Shown: positions 16,671 to 25,061, counted from the first letter of the stretch. The stretch is DNA of 54,734 nucleotides from Oscillospiraceae bacterium (GCA_015063685.1 SVTR01000022.1:1-54734), one strand, 5' to 3'. The notes: generated by a model not told the origin, from the sequence alone. Translations and numbers: made by a program.

Positions 16671-17777
16671 TCTTTTCAATTTTTCCTCAATGTACCGACA
16701 CATTTCGTCGTACTTCTCCTCCACCACGGTAAGCAGCTTCATCTGCGCCCGGGCACGGACCAGGTTGTGTTCCGCGTAATTGGTCTTGAAATAGACGTCG
16801 CCGCTTACGTAGTCGGTAAGGAAGCGCATGGCCAACTCATAAGTGATGACCTTGACACCCAAGGGAAGCAGGCGGATCTCGGTATCGGTGAGCTTCCCCG
16901 CAGTGGCAGACACGAAGCCCTCGGTAAAGGCTTCAACGAGGGTCATGTCAAAGTCGATCTTGGAGGTGTCAGGCTCATCCTCAGCGGCTGTGCAGGCACC
17001 GTAGCGAACGGCATCGCCGTAGTCGTAAAGAGAGGAGCCTGGCATGACGGTGTCCAGATCAATAACACACAAAGCCTTGCCCGTAGCGTTGTCAATGAGC
17101 ACGTTGTTCAGCTTTGTATCGTTGTGAGTCACTCGCAGAGGGAGCATATCAGGGTCACCCATTTTGGACACAATAGCGTGCGCCAGATCCTTCCGATCCT
17201 TGAAAAAGGCGATATCGTCAGGAATGGAGGCCACGCGACCTGCGGCATCCTCCTCAATAGCCTTTAAAAAGGCACCGTAACGGTGGGCGGTATTATGGAA
17301 GCCGGGGATTGTCTCCACGAGTTCTGCAGCAGGGAAATCAGCAAGTCTCGTCTGGAATTCGCCAAAGCCACGCCCCGCCTCACGGAAGAGATCTGCACTT
17401 TCGATCTGATCGTAGGCGGTGACACCGTCCACATAGTGATAGGCGCGCCACGCCCCGCCCTCGGGGTCGGTGTAAAGCAAAGTGCCGTTGTCGGACGGGA
17501 CAAAGGTCAAAACTCTGCGATCGGGATTGATGCCCTCTGCCTGATAGGAGGCGCGGATGTGGGCGGTCACCTTGCCCACGTTGTCCATGAGGGACACGGG
17601 ATCCTTGAAAGCGTTTGTGTTGATACGCTGGATGATATATTGGTGAGGCAGGCCGTCCTCGGTGTAGGTGAGACGGTAGGTAACGTTGATATTACCCGCG
17701 GTCAGCTCCTTGATGTTGGCAAGGGTACCCCCGAAAGAAAAATGAGCAGCGACAGACTTAATGGTATTCTGATTCAT
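16668..17777 (-). CDS. APH-family sugar kinase, N-acetylhexosamine 1-kinase (NahK)-like
   Basis: Phosphotransferase of 369 aa with the aminoglycoside-kinase fold. The catalytic loop HNDTKLNN (His218, Asp220) and the metal-binding VIDLDTVMPG (Asp240, Asp242) are intact. The C-terminal YFKTNYAEHNLVRARAQ segment is as in NahK, which phosphorylates GlcNAc/GalNAc at C1 for salvage of mucin or milk glycans. Together with the neighbouring phosphohexomutase this suggests anomeric phosphorylation followed by mutase conversion, but the exact sugar is inference. GGAGA lies about 7 nt before the ATG. The stop TAA is formed by the end of a repeat motif (TAAATGGTTGTTTG on the coding strand). Confidence 0.78.
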   Translation of the reverse strand: MNQNTIKSVAAHFSFGGTLANIKELTAGNINVTYRLTYTEDGLPHQYIIQRINTNAFKDPVSLMDNVGKVTAHIRASYQAEGINPDRRVLTFVPSDNGTLLYTDPEGGAWRAYHYVDGVTAYDQIESADLFREAGRGFGEFQTRLADFPAAELVETIPGFHNTAHRYGAFLKAIEEDAAGRVASIPDDIAFFKDRKDLAHAIVSKMGDPDMLPLRVTHNDTKLNNVLIDNATGKALCVIDLDTVMPGSSLYDYGDAVRYGACTAAEDEPDTSKIDFDMTLVEAFTEGFVSATAGKLTDTEIRLLPLGVKVITYELAMRFLTDYVSGDVYFKTNYAEHNLVRARAQMKLLTVVEEKYDEMCRYIEEKLKR

Positions 17778-17822
17778 GGTAATTCTCCAATCGTTCGGAA
17801 TGCTTATATTTTAGATGCTTAT

Positions 17823-17851
17823 ATTTTACATGATCTGAGGGGATTTGTCAA
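17823..17851 (-). promoter_or_regulatory. Promoter of the NahK-like gene
   Basis: Minus-strand TTGACA (17846-17851) and TAAAAT (17823-17828) with a 17-bp spacer. A 14-bp direct repeat, ATGCTTATATTTTA, at 17800-17813 and 17815-17828 offers a second -10-like box 15 bp downstream. Confidence 0.75.
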
Positions 17852-17862
17852 GATGGAGGATA

Positions 17863-17891
17863 TTGACTTTTGACGGAATTTATGGTATGAT
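17863..17891 (+). promoter_or_regulatory. Candidate pfp promoter, separated from its gene
   Basis: TTGACT (17863-17868), 17 bp, TATGAT (17886-17891), back to back with the NahK-like promoter (11 bp between -35 boxes). The only gene downstream on this strand is the phosphofructokinase at 18616. About 700 bp of repeats now lie between them. Confidence 0.55.
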
Positions 17892-18068
17892 GAGGGGGAA
17901 AGAATGTGATTATAAATTGTTGTTTGGCGTGGGCTTACTATGAACCCGTAGGGGCGAACTGCGTTCGCCCGCCGTTCCCCAAAAGCCTTTGCTTATCAAT
18001 ATACTTTTTATTACGGGCGAACACAGTTCGCCCCTACGACCACGTTGGTCAGAAAACCGTAAACAACA

Positions 18069-18395
18069 GGGCATCTCTAAAAACTCATCGCACGCCGATA
18101 TGACGGTGCTTTTTCCGTCATACGTCACAAAATTCTTTCGCATAGGGCCAACTATGCGTGCAGATTTTTGTTTAGGGAACCTCAAAAAACTCTATTGGCG
18201 AGCGAGCCGCAAGGGAGTTTTGCGTCAGATGATACAATTTTTCGCGCGCGTAGTAGAGCTACGCGAAGAAAAATCTGTGAAATATGACGGAAAAATCACT
18301 ACGGCTTCGCCGTCAAGAGAGTTTTTAGAGGTGACCTTTAGTCTGACGAAAAAATCCCTCGCATCTCGCCGCACGCTGAGTATTTAGAGATGCCC
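18069..18395. mobile_element. MITE-A copy 4, interrupted
   Basis: Inverted relative to copies 1-3. It has a perfect AACA duplication (18065-18068, 18396-18399), at the same place in the 14-bp motif as copy 3. Removing the nested MITE-B and one TTTA leaves 161 bp. Confidence 0.88.
18175..18336. mobile_element. MITE-B copy 2, nested in MITE-A
   Basis: 162 bp, ends GGGAACCTCAAAAAACTC and GAGTTTTTAGAGGTGACC, perfect TTTA duplication (18171-18174, 18337-18340). Nearly identical to the copy at 36349-36510, so movement looks recent. Confidence 0.9.
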
Positions 18396-18615
18396 AACAA
18401 TTTACCGTTGTATCGCCCATCGCGGTATGCGGCCTGCATGGGTTGAACATCCCCGAGCAATGGCAGCCGGCACGGCCGGCAAACAACAATTTAGTTGACC
18501 AACTCTCCATCGTGGTATGTGGTACGCATAGGATGCACTACCCCGAGCGGTGGCAGGCGGCACGGCCGCCAAACAACAATTTATCTAAGCAAATACTAAG
18601 AAAAGAGGAACAACC

Positions 18616-19887
18616 ATGGACATCATTCTTCACGGCAACGCCGTTGTCGGTCAGTCGGGCGGCCCCACCGCCGCTATCAACGCCACCCTGGCAGGCGTCA
18701 TCAAAGGGGTGCTATGCGAGCAGAACAAACGTGGCAACGTGGCCATCGACACCCTATACGGCATGAGAAACGGTATCGACGGTCTGCTCCGTGAGGACTT
18801 GGTGGATCTCTCTGCCATCTTCTCCCCCGAAGCTGACCCCGAAGGCAAAAATCTGGAAGCGTTGACCCTGACTCCCGCCGCCGCCCTGGGCTCCTGCCGC
18901 AGAAAGCTCCCCGCCGCGGGGGCTGATAACGAGGCCGAGGTCATGGATCAGCTCCTCGACATCCTCGACAGAAATAACATCCGCTACTTCTTCTACATCG
19001 GTGGCAACGACTCCATGGATACCGTGGCCAAGCTGTCAGCCTACGCCGCCAAGAAGAATTATCCTATTCGTGTCATGGGTGTGCCCAAGACCATCGACAA
19101 CGATCTTGTGGGCACCGACCATACTCCCGGATTTGGTTCTGCCGCCAAGTATATCTCCACCACGGTGCAGGAGATCCTGCGGGACACCGCTGTCTATACC
19201 GTCCCCGCCGTAACCATCGTGGAGATCATGGGGCGTGACGCGGGCTGGCTGACCGCCTCCGCGGCCCTGGGCCGTCTGGTCACAGGTCGGGAGCCTGATC
19301 TGGTCTACCTCCCCGAACGCAAATTCAAGTATGACGAATTTTTTGATGATGTCCGCGAAGCACTCGCCAAGCACCCCAACGTGGTAGTAGCGGTGTCCGA
19401 GGGTTTGGAATGCCCCGATGGTACTTTAGTAGGGGCAAGTACCCAAAGCGGTGCCGTGGACGCCTTCGGTCACAAATACCTCTCGGGCACGGGCAAAGCA
19501 CTGGAGCTGGCAATCAAGGCCGAGATCGGCTGCAAGGTGCGTTCCGTGGAGCTGAATCTGCCCCAGCGTTGCGCGGGACATCTCCTGTCCGCCCAGGACA
19601 TTGAGGAGTCCGTAGCCACGGGCAAGGCCGCCGTGGATGCCGCCGTATCGGGTGTCTCCTGCCGTATGATGACCATCCGTCGAGTGGAGGGTGACGGTTA
19701 CGCCTTTGAGACGGGTCACGAGGATATCTTTGCCATCGCCAATCAGACCAAGTGCGTTCCCGACGAGTTTATCAATGCGCGCGGTAACGGCGTGACGGAC
19801 GAATGTCTCGCGTATCTCCTGCCCCTCATCAAGGGTGAGCGCTATCCCGAATACAAGGATGGATTGCCTGCGTATTTCACCATATAA
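18616..19887 (+). CDS. pfp: 6-phosphofructokinase, pyrophosphate-dependent type
   Basis: Committing step of glycolysis: phosphorylation of fructose 6-phosphate, here most likely from pyrophosphate and reversible. The phosphoryl-donor loop reads GGNDSMD (129-135) rather than the GGDGS of ATP enzymes, and PKTIDND (157-163) carries the Lys typical of PPi users. MGRDAGWL (fructose 6-phosphate binding) is present near residue 206. The length, 423 aa, fits the long clostridial group. The ribosome site is AGAGGAAC close to the ATG. The gene begins 32 bp after repeat cluster F, and its likely promoter is about 725 bp upstream beyond the repeats. Confidence 0.92.
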   Translation: MDIILHGNAVVGQSGGPTAAINATLAGVIKGVLCEQNKRGNVAIDTLYGMRNGIDGLLREDLVDLSAIFSPEADPEGKNLEALTLTPAAALGSCRRKLPAAGADNEAEVMDQLLDILDRNNIRYFFYIGGNDSMDTVAKLSAYAAKKNYPIRVMGVPKTIDNDLVGTDHTPGFGSAAKYISTTVQEILRDTAVYTVPAVTIVEIMGRDAGWLTASAALGRLVTGREPDLVYLPERKFKYDEFFDDVREALAKHPNVVVAVSEGLECPDGTLVGASTQSGAVDAFGHKYLSGTGKALELAIKAEIGCKVRSVELNLPQRCAGHLLSAQDIEESVATGKAAVDAAVSGVSCRMMTIRRVEGDGYAFETGHEDIFAIANQTKCVPDEFINARGNGVTDECLAYLLPLIKGERYPEYKDGLPAYFTI

Positions 19888-19893
19888 AAATCA

Positions 19894-19922
19894 ACCCCGG
19901 GACCTTCCCAAAGTCCCGGGGT
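19894..19922. terminator. Bidirectional terminator after pfp
   Basis: 10-bp stem ACCCCGGGAC / GTCCCGGGGT followed on the plus strand by CATTGTTTTATTT. It lies between the converging pfp and small membrane-protein genes. Confidence 0.85.
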
Positions 19923-19933
19923 CATTGTTTTAT

Positions 19934-20332
19934 TTATGCTTGGGTTGCCGCTTCGGTTTCAGCCGGATTTTCCTCACCCTCGCGGTAGTAGAGCCATCGA
20001 CTGTCCTCTTCATCTACCACAATGATGAAATCCTTTTTATTTTCCACCATCCAGATGACAACGGGATCCTGCTTTTGGAACAATCCTTCGGGGGTCACCT
20101 CACCCAAAACCTTTTCTGTGGGATAGTCTTTTTCATTCAATCCGTTCTTCCCGATCTCACCCGCGAGATAAAAGGCATCTTCATCATAGATGAGGACATC
20201 GCGGGATGCGGGATCCTTCCATTCTGCCACGTTGGCGTAATGGTGGGACGCAAAGCGAACAAAGGCCAAACCAAGACACACGAAAATAAGGAAGCAGATG
20301 ATTGCGCGAGGGATGAAATAGGCTTTTTTCAT
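19934..20332 (-). CDS. Small membrane-anchored protein of unknown function
   Basis: A 132-aa protein I do not recognise. A basic start and one hydrophobic helix (about residues 9-26) are followed by an extracytoplasmic domain with aromatic and acidic strands (DVLIYDEDAFYLAGEIG; FIIVVDEEDSRWLYY), ending in a Glu/Ala/Thr-rich tail. It begins 33 nt after the GH78-like gene on the same strand and probably shares its transcript. AAAGGA is upstream of the ATG at a somewhat long spacing. Confidence 0.6.
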   Translation of the reverse strand: MKKAYFIPRAIICFLIFVCLGLAFVRFASHHYANVAEWKDPASRDVLIYDEDAFYLAGEIGKNGLNEKDYPTEKVLGEVTPEGLFQKQDPVVIWMVENKKDFIIVVDEEDSRWLYYREGEENPAETEAATQA

Positions 20333-20365
20333 CGAAACAGATTCCTTTCTACCATCGGAAATAAA

Positions 20366-22501
20366 TCAATCATGCGCAAGCAGTCCCAGGCTGTCCATCC
20401 AATAGAGGACGTGGGAGGCAAAGCCGTGGTTGCAACTGGCCTGAGATGCCACCAGCTCCCACAGGGTACCGGTGCGCTCGGCCATGTAAGCGAAGTAGCC
20501 CTTGATGTTATCATACAGCTCGTCCTTGAAGCCGTGACGATTGAGCAGATCGAGGCGCAGATAGTTGCCGATGAAGGCGTTGGCGGGCCAGATCTCGGGG
20601 TAGAGCCCCTTCTCTGCTCTGTCGTAGCCAAAGTCGTGGACAAGGGTTTCCCACAGCCAGGGATGGGTCTCGGGGGTGGCAACACCCGTAAAGAAGGCAT
20701 AATATTGGCAGGACTCGGTGCGCTCACCAGACAAAACCAGCTTTCCGTCGCGCCGCCAAGCGTTGTCGCAGTAGAAGCCGGATTCGGTCATGGACATCTC
20801 GTTGATGGTGTTGCGCAGGGCGGTGGCCTTCTCCTTGAGGGCGGCGTCGCTGTAGAGGTCAGCCACGGTGTCAAGCACCGTGCAGTAGAGCATATTGGAG
20901 GCGAAGGACACGTCCTGGGTCAGCTCGTTGGACTTGGACCACTCAAGGAATACCCAGGATTCCAGGTTTTCGAGAAGCCCATATTCGTTCTCAAACTTGG
21001 AGAAATACCGCAGCAGACCATACACGCGGTCACGGGCGGAATCCACAAATTCACGGTCCCCCGTCCGTGCCAGGTACTCGCCCAGCTCTACCACGTACCA
21101 CATGGCCCAGTTGGGGATGAAGATACCGTCGTTGTGATCTGCGGGGTAGCACATGGGCAGCATACCCTCGGGCAAGAACTCAAAGCCCTCGGGCATGAGG
21201 AAGTTCTGGAGGAAGGCGCGCTCCACAAGGGATTTTCCCGTCAGGGTCTTTTCCACGCGAGAGGTAAAGAAGCTGTCGCAGAGCCAGCCGGCGCGCTCAC
21301 GGGAGGGACAGTCCATGTAAATATCCACGGTGTTGGCGCGGAAGGTCTCCACGGCGGCATCGTAGATCTTCTTCATGGTCTCGTCATCCCCCGCAAACTT
21401 GGCGGTGATGGCGGTGGCGGGGAAGGCGATGTGATAGACCTTCAGGCCGCTGACCTTCATGGCAGTCCCCTTGGCCACAAGGCGGACAAAGCGCATGGTA
21501 TAAGGCTCGGCACAGGTCAGGTGGTACTTCCCTTCCTTTACACGCACGGCGATGATCTGGGATGAGCCCATGCGGTGGGGGTTCACGTGGCCGTCGCTGA
21601 GGATCTCATCAAAGAGGATGTAGAGGGTACCCTCTCCCTCGGCATCCACGGTCAGATCGTAAACACCTGTATAGTTGGCACCGAGATCCAGGTCGGCGTA
21701 ACTGTCGGCGGCAAGGCTGATGACGTCACAAGGCTCGTCCGTAGCGACGGGCGCGGCATAGTCGCACTTGCCCACCTCTGCGTGGGAGGCGCATTCCAGC
21801 TCGCCCTCGGGATAGGTGAAGAAAATATCGCTGGGCACAAGCTCGCGCTGGTGGTAGTAGCCATCCTTGTCGGAGTAGGTGACGGTGCCGCGTTGGATAA
21901 CCTTTTTGGGAAGCAGAATCTCATTGTCGGAGTAGGGCATATCGCGGTGGATGAACTTCCCTGCCGTCACGGACTCGGTGGCAACGGGAATCACCTTGGT
22001 ATCGGGGTTGACCTCATAATCAAAGGCACCCTCGGACAGCTCATAAGCCTCGGTAAAGGCGCGCTGGAAGGAGTAACGCTGGGTCTTGATCACACGCTCG
22101 GCGGTGACATAGCAGGCAAAGCCATCTCCACCGGTAGCGGCCAGCACACGGTCGCCGCTGACCATCTCGGCACAAAGGAAGGAGGGCTGGTTGATATAGT
22201 TGAAGCCGTTGATATTATAGCCCACTACGCGGAGGGTCACACGGTTGATCTCTTGGGTCAGATAGGGGGTAAGGTCGTACTCGTCCACGCGGAAATGGCC
22301 GTGGGCGCAACGGGCGGGGCCGTGAGCCACAAGCTCACCGTTGACCAGCAGGACGAAGGCGCAGGACGCGGCGGCGGACAGCTTGACGCTCTCTCCTCTC
22401 GCCACGTTGGCGCAGAAGGACAGGGTGCGGTTCATGACCTTGGCGGTACCGACCTCCCACACGGGGGTGGCGGCTATGAAGGTGTAGTCGTTGAGTTTCA
22501 T
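20366..22501 (-). CDS. Alpha-L-rhamnosidase-like glycosidase (GH78-type six-hairpin barrel)
   Basis: Probable cytosolic glycosidase (711 aa, no signal peptide) acting on rhamnosides released from pectin or plant glycosides. The N-terminal half has beta-sandwich domains (LLVNGELVAHGPAR, LDLGANYTGVYDLTV, GEGTLYILFDEIL) as in GH78. The catalytic (alpha/alpha)6 domain is marked by DCPSRERAGWLCDS near residue 395, equivalent to DCPQRDERLGW.GD in GH78, and a WELV segment near residue 678. The DCP.R motif is slightly altered, so substrate may differ. The ATG at 22501 is preferred because AAAGGAG lies 6 nt before it; the longer frame passes through the promoter. It is divergent from a uroporphyrinogen-decarboxylase-like gene. 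Confidence 0.75.
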   Translation of the reverse strand: MKLNDYTFIAATPVWEVGTAKVMNRTLSFCANVARGESVKLSAAASCAFVLLVNGELVAHGPARCAHGHFRVDEYDLTPYLTQEINRVTLRVVGYNINGFNYINQPSFLCAEMVSGDRVLAATGGDGFACYVTAERVIKTQRYSFQRAFTEAYELSEGAFDYEVNPDTKVIPVATESVTAGKFIHRDMPYSDNEILLPKKVIQRGTVTYSDKDGYYHQRELVPSDIFFTYPEGELECASHAEVGKCDYAAPVATDEPCDVISLAADSYADLDLGANYTGVYDLTVDAEGEGTLYILFDEILSDGHVNPHRMGSSQIIAVRVKEGKYHLTCAEPYTMRFVRLVAKGTAMKVSGLKVYHIAFPATAITAKFAGDDETMKKIYDAAVETFRANTVDIYMDCPSRERAGWLCDSFFTSRVEKTLTGKSLVERAFLQNFLMPEGFEFLPEGMLPMCYPADHNDGIFIPNWAMWYVVELGEYLARTGDREFVDSARDRVYGLLRYFSKFENEYGLLENLESWVFLEWSKSNELTQDVSFASNMLYCTVLDTVADLYSDAALKEKATALRNTINEMSMTESGFYCDNAWRRDGKLVLSGERTESCQYYAFFTGVATPETHPWLWETLVHDFGYDRAEKGLYPEIWPANAFIGNYLRLDLLNRHGFKDELYDNIKGYFAYMAERTGTLWELVASQASCNHGFASHVLYWMDSLGLLAHD

Positions 22502-22555
22502 GGGAGACTCCTTTGGATATGTATTTTGAGATATGATGGCTTGGATGATGGTATC

Positions 22556-22584
22556 ATTATACCATGATTCGGCGGGAATTGCAA
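22556..22584 (-). promoter_or_regulatory. Promoter of the GH78-like gene
   Basis: Minus-strand TTGCAA (22579-22584), 17 bp, TATAAT (22556-22561). The -10 box sits inside an 18-bp palindrome, ATGGTAT-4-ATACCAT, a likely operator. Confidence 0.75.
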
Positions 22585-22603
22585 TAGATTTTCTTTGAAT
22601 GAC

Positions 22604-22632
22604 TTGATTTTCTTGTAAAAAGATGGTATACT
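22604..22632 (+). promoter_or_regulatory. Promoter of the 22666 gene
   Basis: TTGATT (22604-22609), 17 bp, TATACT (22627-22632). It is divergent from the GH78 promoter with 19 bp between -35 boxes, and it shares CTTGATTTT and ATGGTATACT with the promoter at 23815-23843. Confidence 0.75.
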
Positions 22633-22665
22633 GGCCGTACAAATCCACCAAAGGGAGAAACTGCC

Positions 22666-23760
22666 ATGGCCATCCATTTTTCAAGAGAACAGTACGCCCC
22701 CCTCCGCTCCGCCTATCGTCAATGGTGGGATGGAAAGCTTGACCGTCCCATCGTGCCCATCGAGACCTTCGGCCATCCCTCGGCGGTGGAATGTCGCGGC
22801 CCTCTTCTGAGCTTCACCACCGCGTGGGATTTTTCCATTGATCCGCGGGAGTTCGTGGAGGCCTTTGATACGGCCATGGACTCCCACCGATGGCACGGGG
22901 ATGCCTTCCCCCTGTTCCGTACCACTCCCTTCGGCCCCGGAGCGATGGCGACCTTCTTGGGTTGCACTCCCCAACCCATGCCCTACACGGTGTGGTTCCA
23001 GCCTCCCCGCAAGGATATCCCCATTGAGGAGCTGCACTTTGAGTTTGATGAGAACAATCCCTACTACCGCCGTGTGCACAATCTGTTTGAGTCCGCTATG
23101 GACAAGTGGCACGGGCGTGTGGTGGTCGGCATGATGGATCTGGGAGGCATTCTGGACGTGCTGCAGAGTTTTCGGGGGGCGGAGAATCTTTTGATGGATC
23201 TCTACGACGAGCCCGATGAGGTTCTGCGGTGTGTCCGCGAGCTTCAGGAGATGTGGTTTCTGTATTTCGATAAGCTGAACGCCATCCTGGAGGGGGAGGC
23301 CTGCGGGTACTCCCACTGGTACGGCTTGTACCACGAGCGTCCCGGCTACATTCTACAGTCGGATTTCTCCTACATGATCAGCCCCGATATGTTCAAGACC
23401 TTCGTCTCCCCCGAGCTGTCCTCCTCGGCGGATCGGCTGTGTAACGCCGTGTACCATATGGACGGCATCGGGGAGATCCCCCATCTGGATACCCTGCTGT
23501 CTATAGACGGCATCAAGGGAATCCAATGGGTCCCCGGGGCTGGGGATCCTTCCCTGCAGAACTGGGATGAGCTTATGGGGCGGATCCTGGACAGTGGGAA
23601 GAAGCTGATCAATCTGGCTCAGAAGCCTGACGGCAGTCCCATTGACATTGCCAAGGATCGGCAGGGGCAGCTGTACTACGGAACCCGATGGTTTGACGCT
23701 TCCAACATGGCAGAGGCGCAGCGGTATGGGGATATGTATGGGATCAAAGTGGATGTGTGA
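22666..23760 (+). CDS. Uroporphyrinogen-decarboxylase-like TIM-barrel protein
   Basis: A 364-aa cytosolic protein of the URO-D superfamily, which also includes corrinoid methyltransferases. The C-terminal barrel segment YHMDGIGEIPHLDTLLSI..IKGIQWVPGAGDP is the best family match. The HxC zinc motif of MtaA-like methyltransferases is absent (YHMDG instead of HSCG), and no other heme genes are near, so a role in heme synthesis is unlikely. It sits between a rhamnosidase-like and a polygalacturonase-like gene, and a second family member lies at 53254-54351. The real reaction is unknown. GGGAG is about 9 nt before the ATG. Confidence 0.62.
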   Translation: MAIHFSREQYAPLRSAYRQWWDGKLDRPIVPIETFGHPSAVECRGPLLSFTTAWDFSIDPREFVEAFDTAMDSHRWHGDAFPLFRTTPFGPGAMATFLGCTPQPMPYTVWFQPPRKDIPIEELHFEFDENNPYYRRVHNLFESAMDKWHGRVVVGMMDLGGILDVLQSFRGAENLLMDLYDEPDEVLRCVRELQEMWFLYFDKLNAILEGEACGYSHWYGLYHERPGYILQSDFSYMISPDMFKTFVSPELSSSADRLCNAVYHMDGIGEIPHLDTLLSIDGIKGIQWVPGAGDPSLQNWDELMGRILDSGKKLINLAQKPDGSPIDIAKDRQGQLYYGTRWFDASNMAEAQRYGDMYGIKVDV

Positions 23761-23814
23761 AATGCCTCGCCCCCCCATGAATATGAAAAGCCCGACGGAT
23801 CGTCCCCGAATGCC

Positions 23815-23843
23815 TTGATTTTACTATGAAAATATGGTATACT
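23815..23843 (+). promoter_or_regulatory. Promoter of the GH28-like gene
   Basis: TTGATT (23815-23820), 17 bp, TATACT (23838-23843), very similar to the promoter at 22604-22632. AGGAGG follows before the ATG. Confidence 0.75.
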
Positions 23844-23871
23844 TTCCTCAACAAACACGCAGGAGGTTTCT

Positions 23872-25050
23872 ATGAATCGCTACGTCATCACCGATTACGG
23901 CGTGATCCCCAATACCGACGCGCTACAGACCGAGGCCATTCAGAGGGTCTTTGACCTCTGCCGCGAGGGTGGCGGTACCGTGGTCATCCCCAAGGGCTAT
24001 TTCTGCGCCGCCGCTCTGCGGATGTGGTCGGACACCACCCTGTACCTGGAGGCGGGGGCAAGCCTGCTCGGCTCCGAGGAATGCACCGACTACGAGGTGT
24101 TCCCCGTTCCCGCGGGGGTGGAGCTGCGCACCGACATGGAGCTGATCACCCAGTACTACCTCGACAAGCCTTGGCCGGAATACCGCCGCGCCATGATCTC
24201 GGCTTACGGTGAAAAGAATATTGCCATCATCGGCGAGGGGGAGGATTCCGTCATCGACGGCCGCGACTGCTTTGACCCCGACGGGGAGGAGGGCTTCCGA
24301 GGCCCCCACGGCGTATTCTTCACCAACTGTGAAAACGTGGTTATGAAGAACTACACCATCAAGCGCAACGGCAACTTCATGCACCAGCTGGACAATTGCC
24401 AAAACATCCTCATGGAGAACGTGACCTGTCTGGCGGGGCACGACGGTATCCATCTGCATCATTGCACCCACACCCTCATCCAGCGCTGCCGCTTCATCAC
24501 GGGAGACGACTGCGTGGCGGGCATCAACATCAAGGATCTCACGGTGAAGAACTGCGAGATCAACACCTCCTGTCAGGCCTTCCGCATCGGCGGGCATGAT
24601 ATTCTGGTGGAGGACTGCCACATCTGGGGCCCCGGGTACTACCCTCACCGCAAGACGGTGGTACAGGGCCGTGGGGTGGAGCTTCCCCGCACCGAGGGAC
24701 GGCACAACATCCACGCCCTGGTCTACCACTTCGCCAGCACCAACTTCCCCTCGGAGATCCCTTACGGGAACTACGTATTCCGCAACTGCCTCGTGGAGAC
24801 GGTGGACCGCCTCATGCTCTACACCGCCGACGGAGGCCCACTGGAGAGCGGGGCGTATCTTTCGGACATGACCTTTGAGAACGTGACCTTCAAGGGGATG
24901 CTCTGGCCGGCTCAATGTGTTCCCGGCGCGAAGGTGCCGCTGACCGTGACGCTGAAGAACTGTTCCGTGGATTTCCGCGAGGAGACACGGGAATGCGGGT
25001 ATGGGTTGTTTGCGGAGGGGACGGAGAATCTGAAGGTTGTGGTGGAATAA
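23872..25050 (+). CDS. GH28 polygalacturonase / rhamnogalacturonase-like enzyme
   Basis: Right-handed beta-helix hydrolase of 392 aa for galacturonan-type backbones. It starts with the pectate-lyase-like entry (TDYGVIPNTDALQTEAIQ.VFDLCREGGGTVVIPKG). The GH28 active site follows: GHDGIHLHHC near 189-198 and the paired aspartates in TGDDC (Asp212, Asp213). The usual G.G/RIK segment is represented by FRIGG only, so the substrate may not be plain polygalacturonan. There is no signal peptide, so it works on imported oligomers. AGGAGG is about 6 nt before the ATG. It lies 111 bp after the URO-D-like gene and has a near-identical promoter. Confidence 0.83.
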   Translation: MNRYVITDYGVIPNTDALQTEAIQRVFDLCREGGGTVVIPKGYFCAAALRMWSDTTLYLEAGASLLGSEECTDYEVFPVPAGVELRTDMELITQYYLDKPWPEYRRAMISAYGEKNIAIIGEGEDSVIDGRDCFDPDGEEGFRGPHGVFFTNCENVVMKNYTIKRNGNFMHQLDNCQNILMENVTCLAGHDGIHLHHCTHTLIQRCRFITGDDCVAGINIKDLTVKNCEINTSCQAFRIGGHDILVEDCHIWGPGYYPHRKTVVQGRGVELPRTEGRHNIHALVYHFASTNFPSEIPYGNYVFRNCLVETVDRLMLYTADGGPLESGAYLSDMTFENVTFKGMLWPAQCVPGAKVPLTVTLKNCSVDFREETRECGYGLFAEGTENLKVVVE

Positions 25051-25061
25051 TATTCATTCGC

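Larger units (their letters stand above)
17913..18583. repeat. Repeat cluster F (three-level nest)
   Basis: Order: minus motif (17913-17926), GGGGCGAAC-type core as in clusters D and G, plus motif split by an insertion (18060-18068 and 18396-18404), and two forward units ending at motifs 18480-18493 and 18570-18583. The insertion is a MITE-A, itself split by a MITE-B. The cluster occupies the whole gap up to the pfp ribosome site. Confidence 0.85.

Noticed and set aside
22666..23760. True HemE (uroporphyrinogen decarboxylase)
   Set aside because: Typical HemE N-terminal motifs are not visible, no heme genes are near, and the context is glycoside breakdown.
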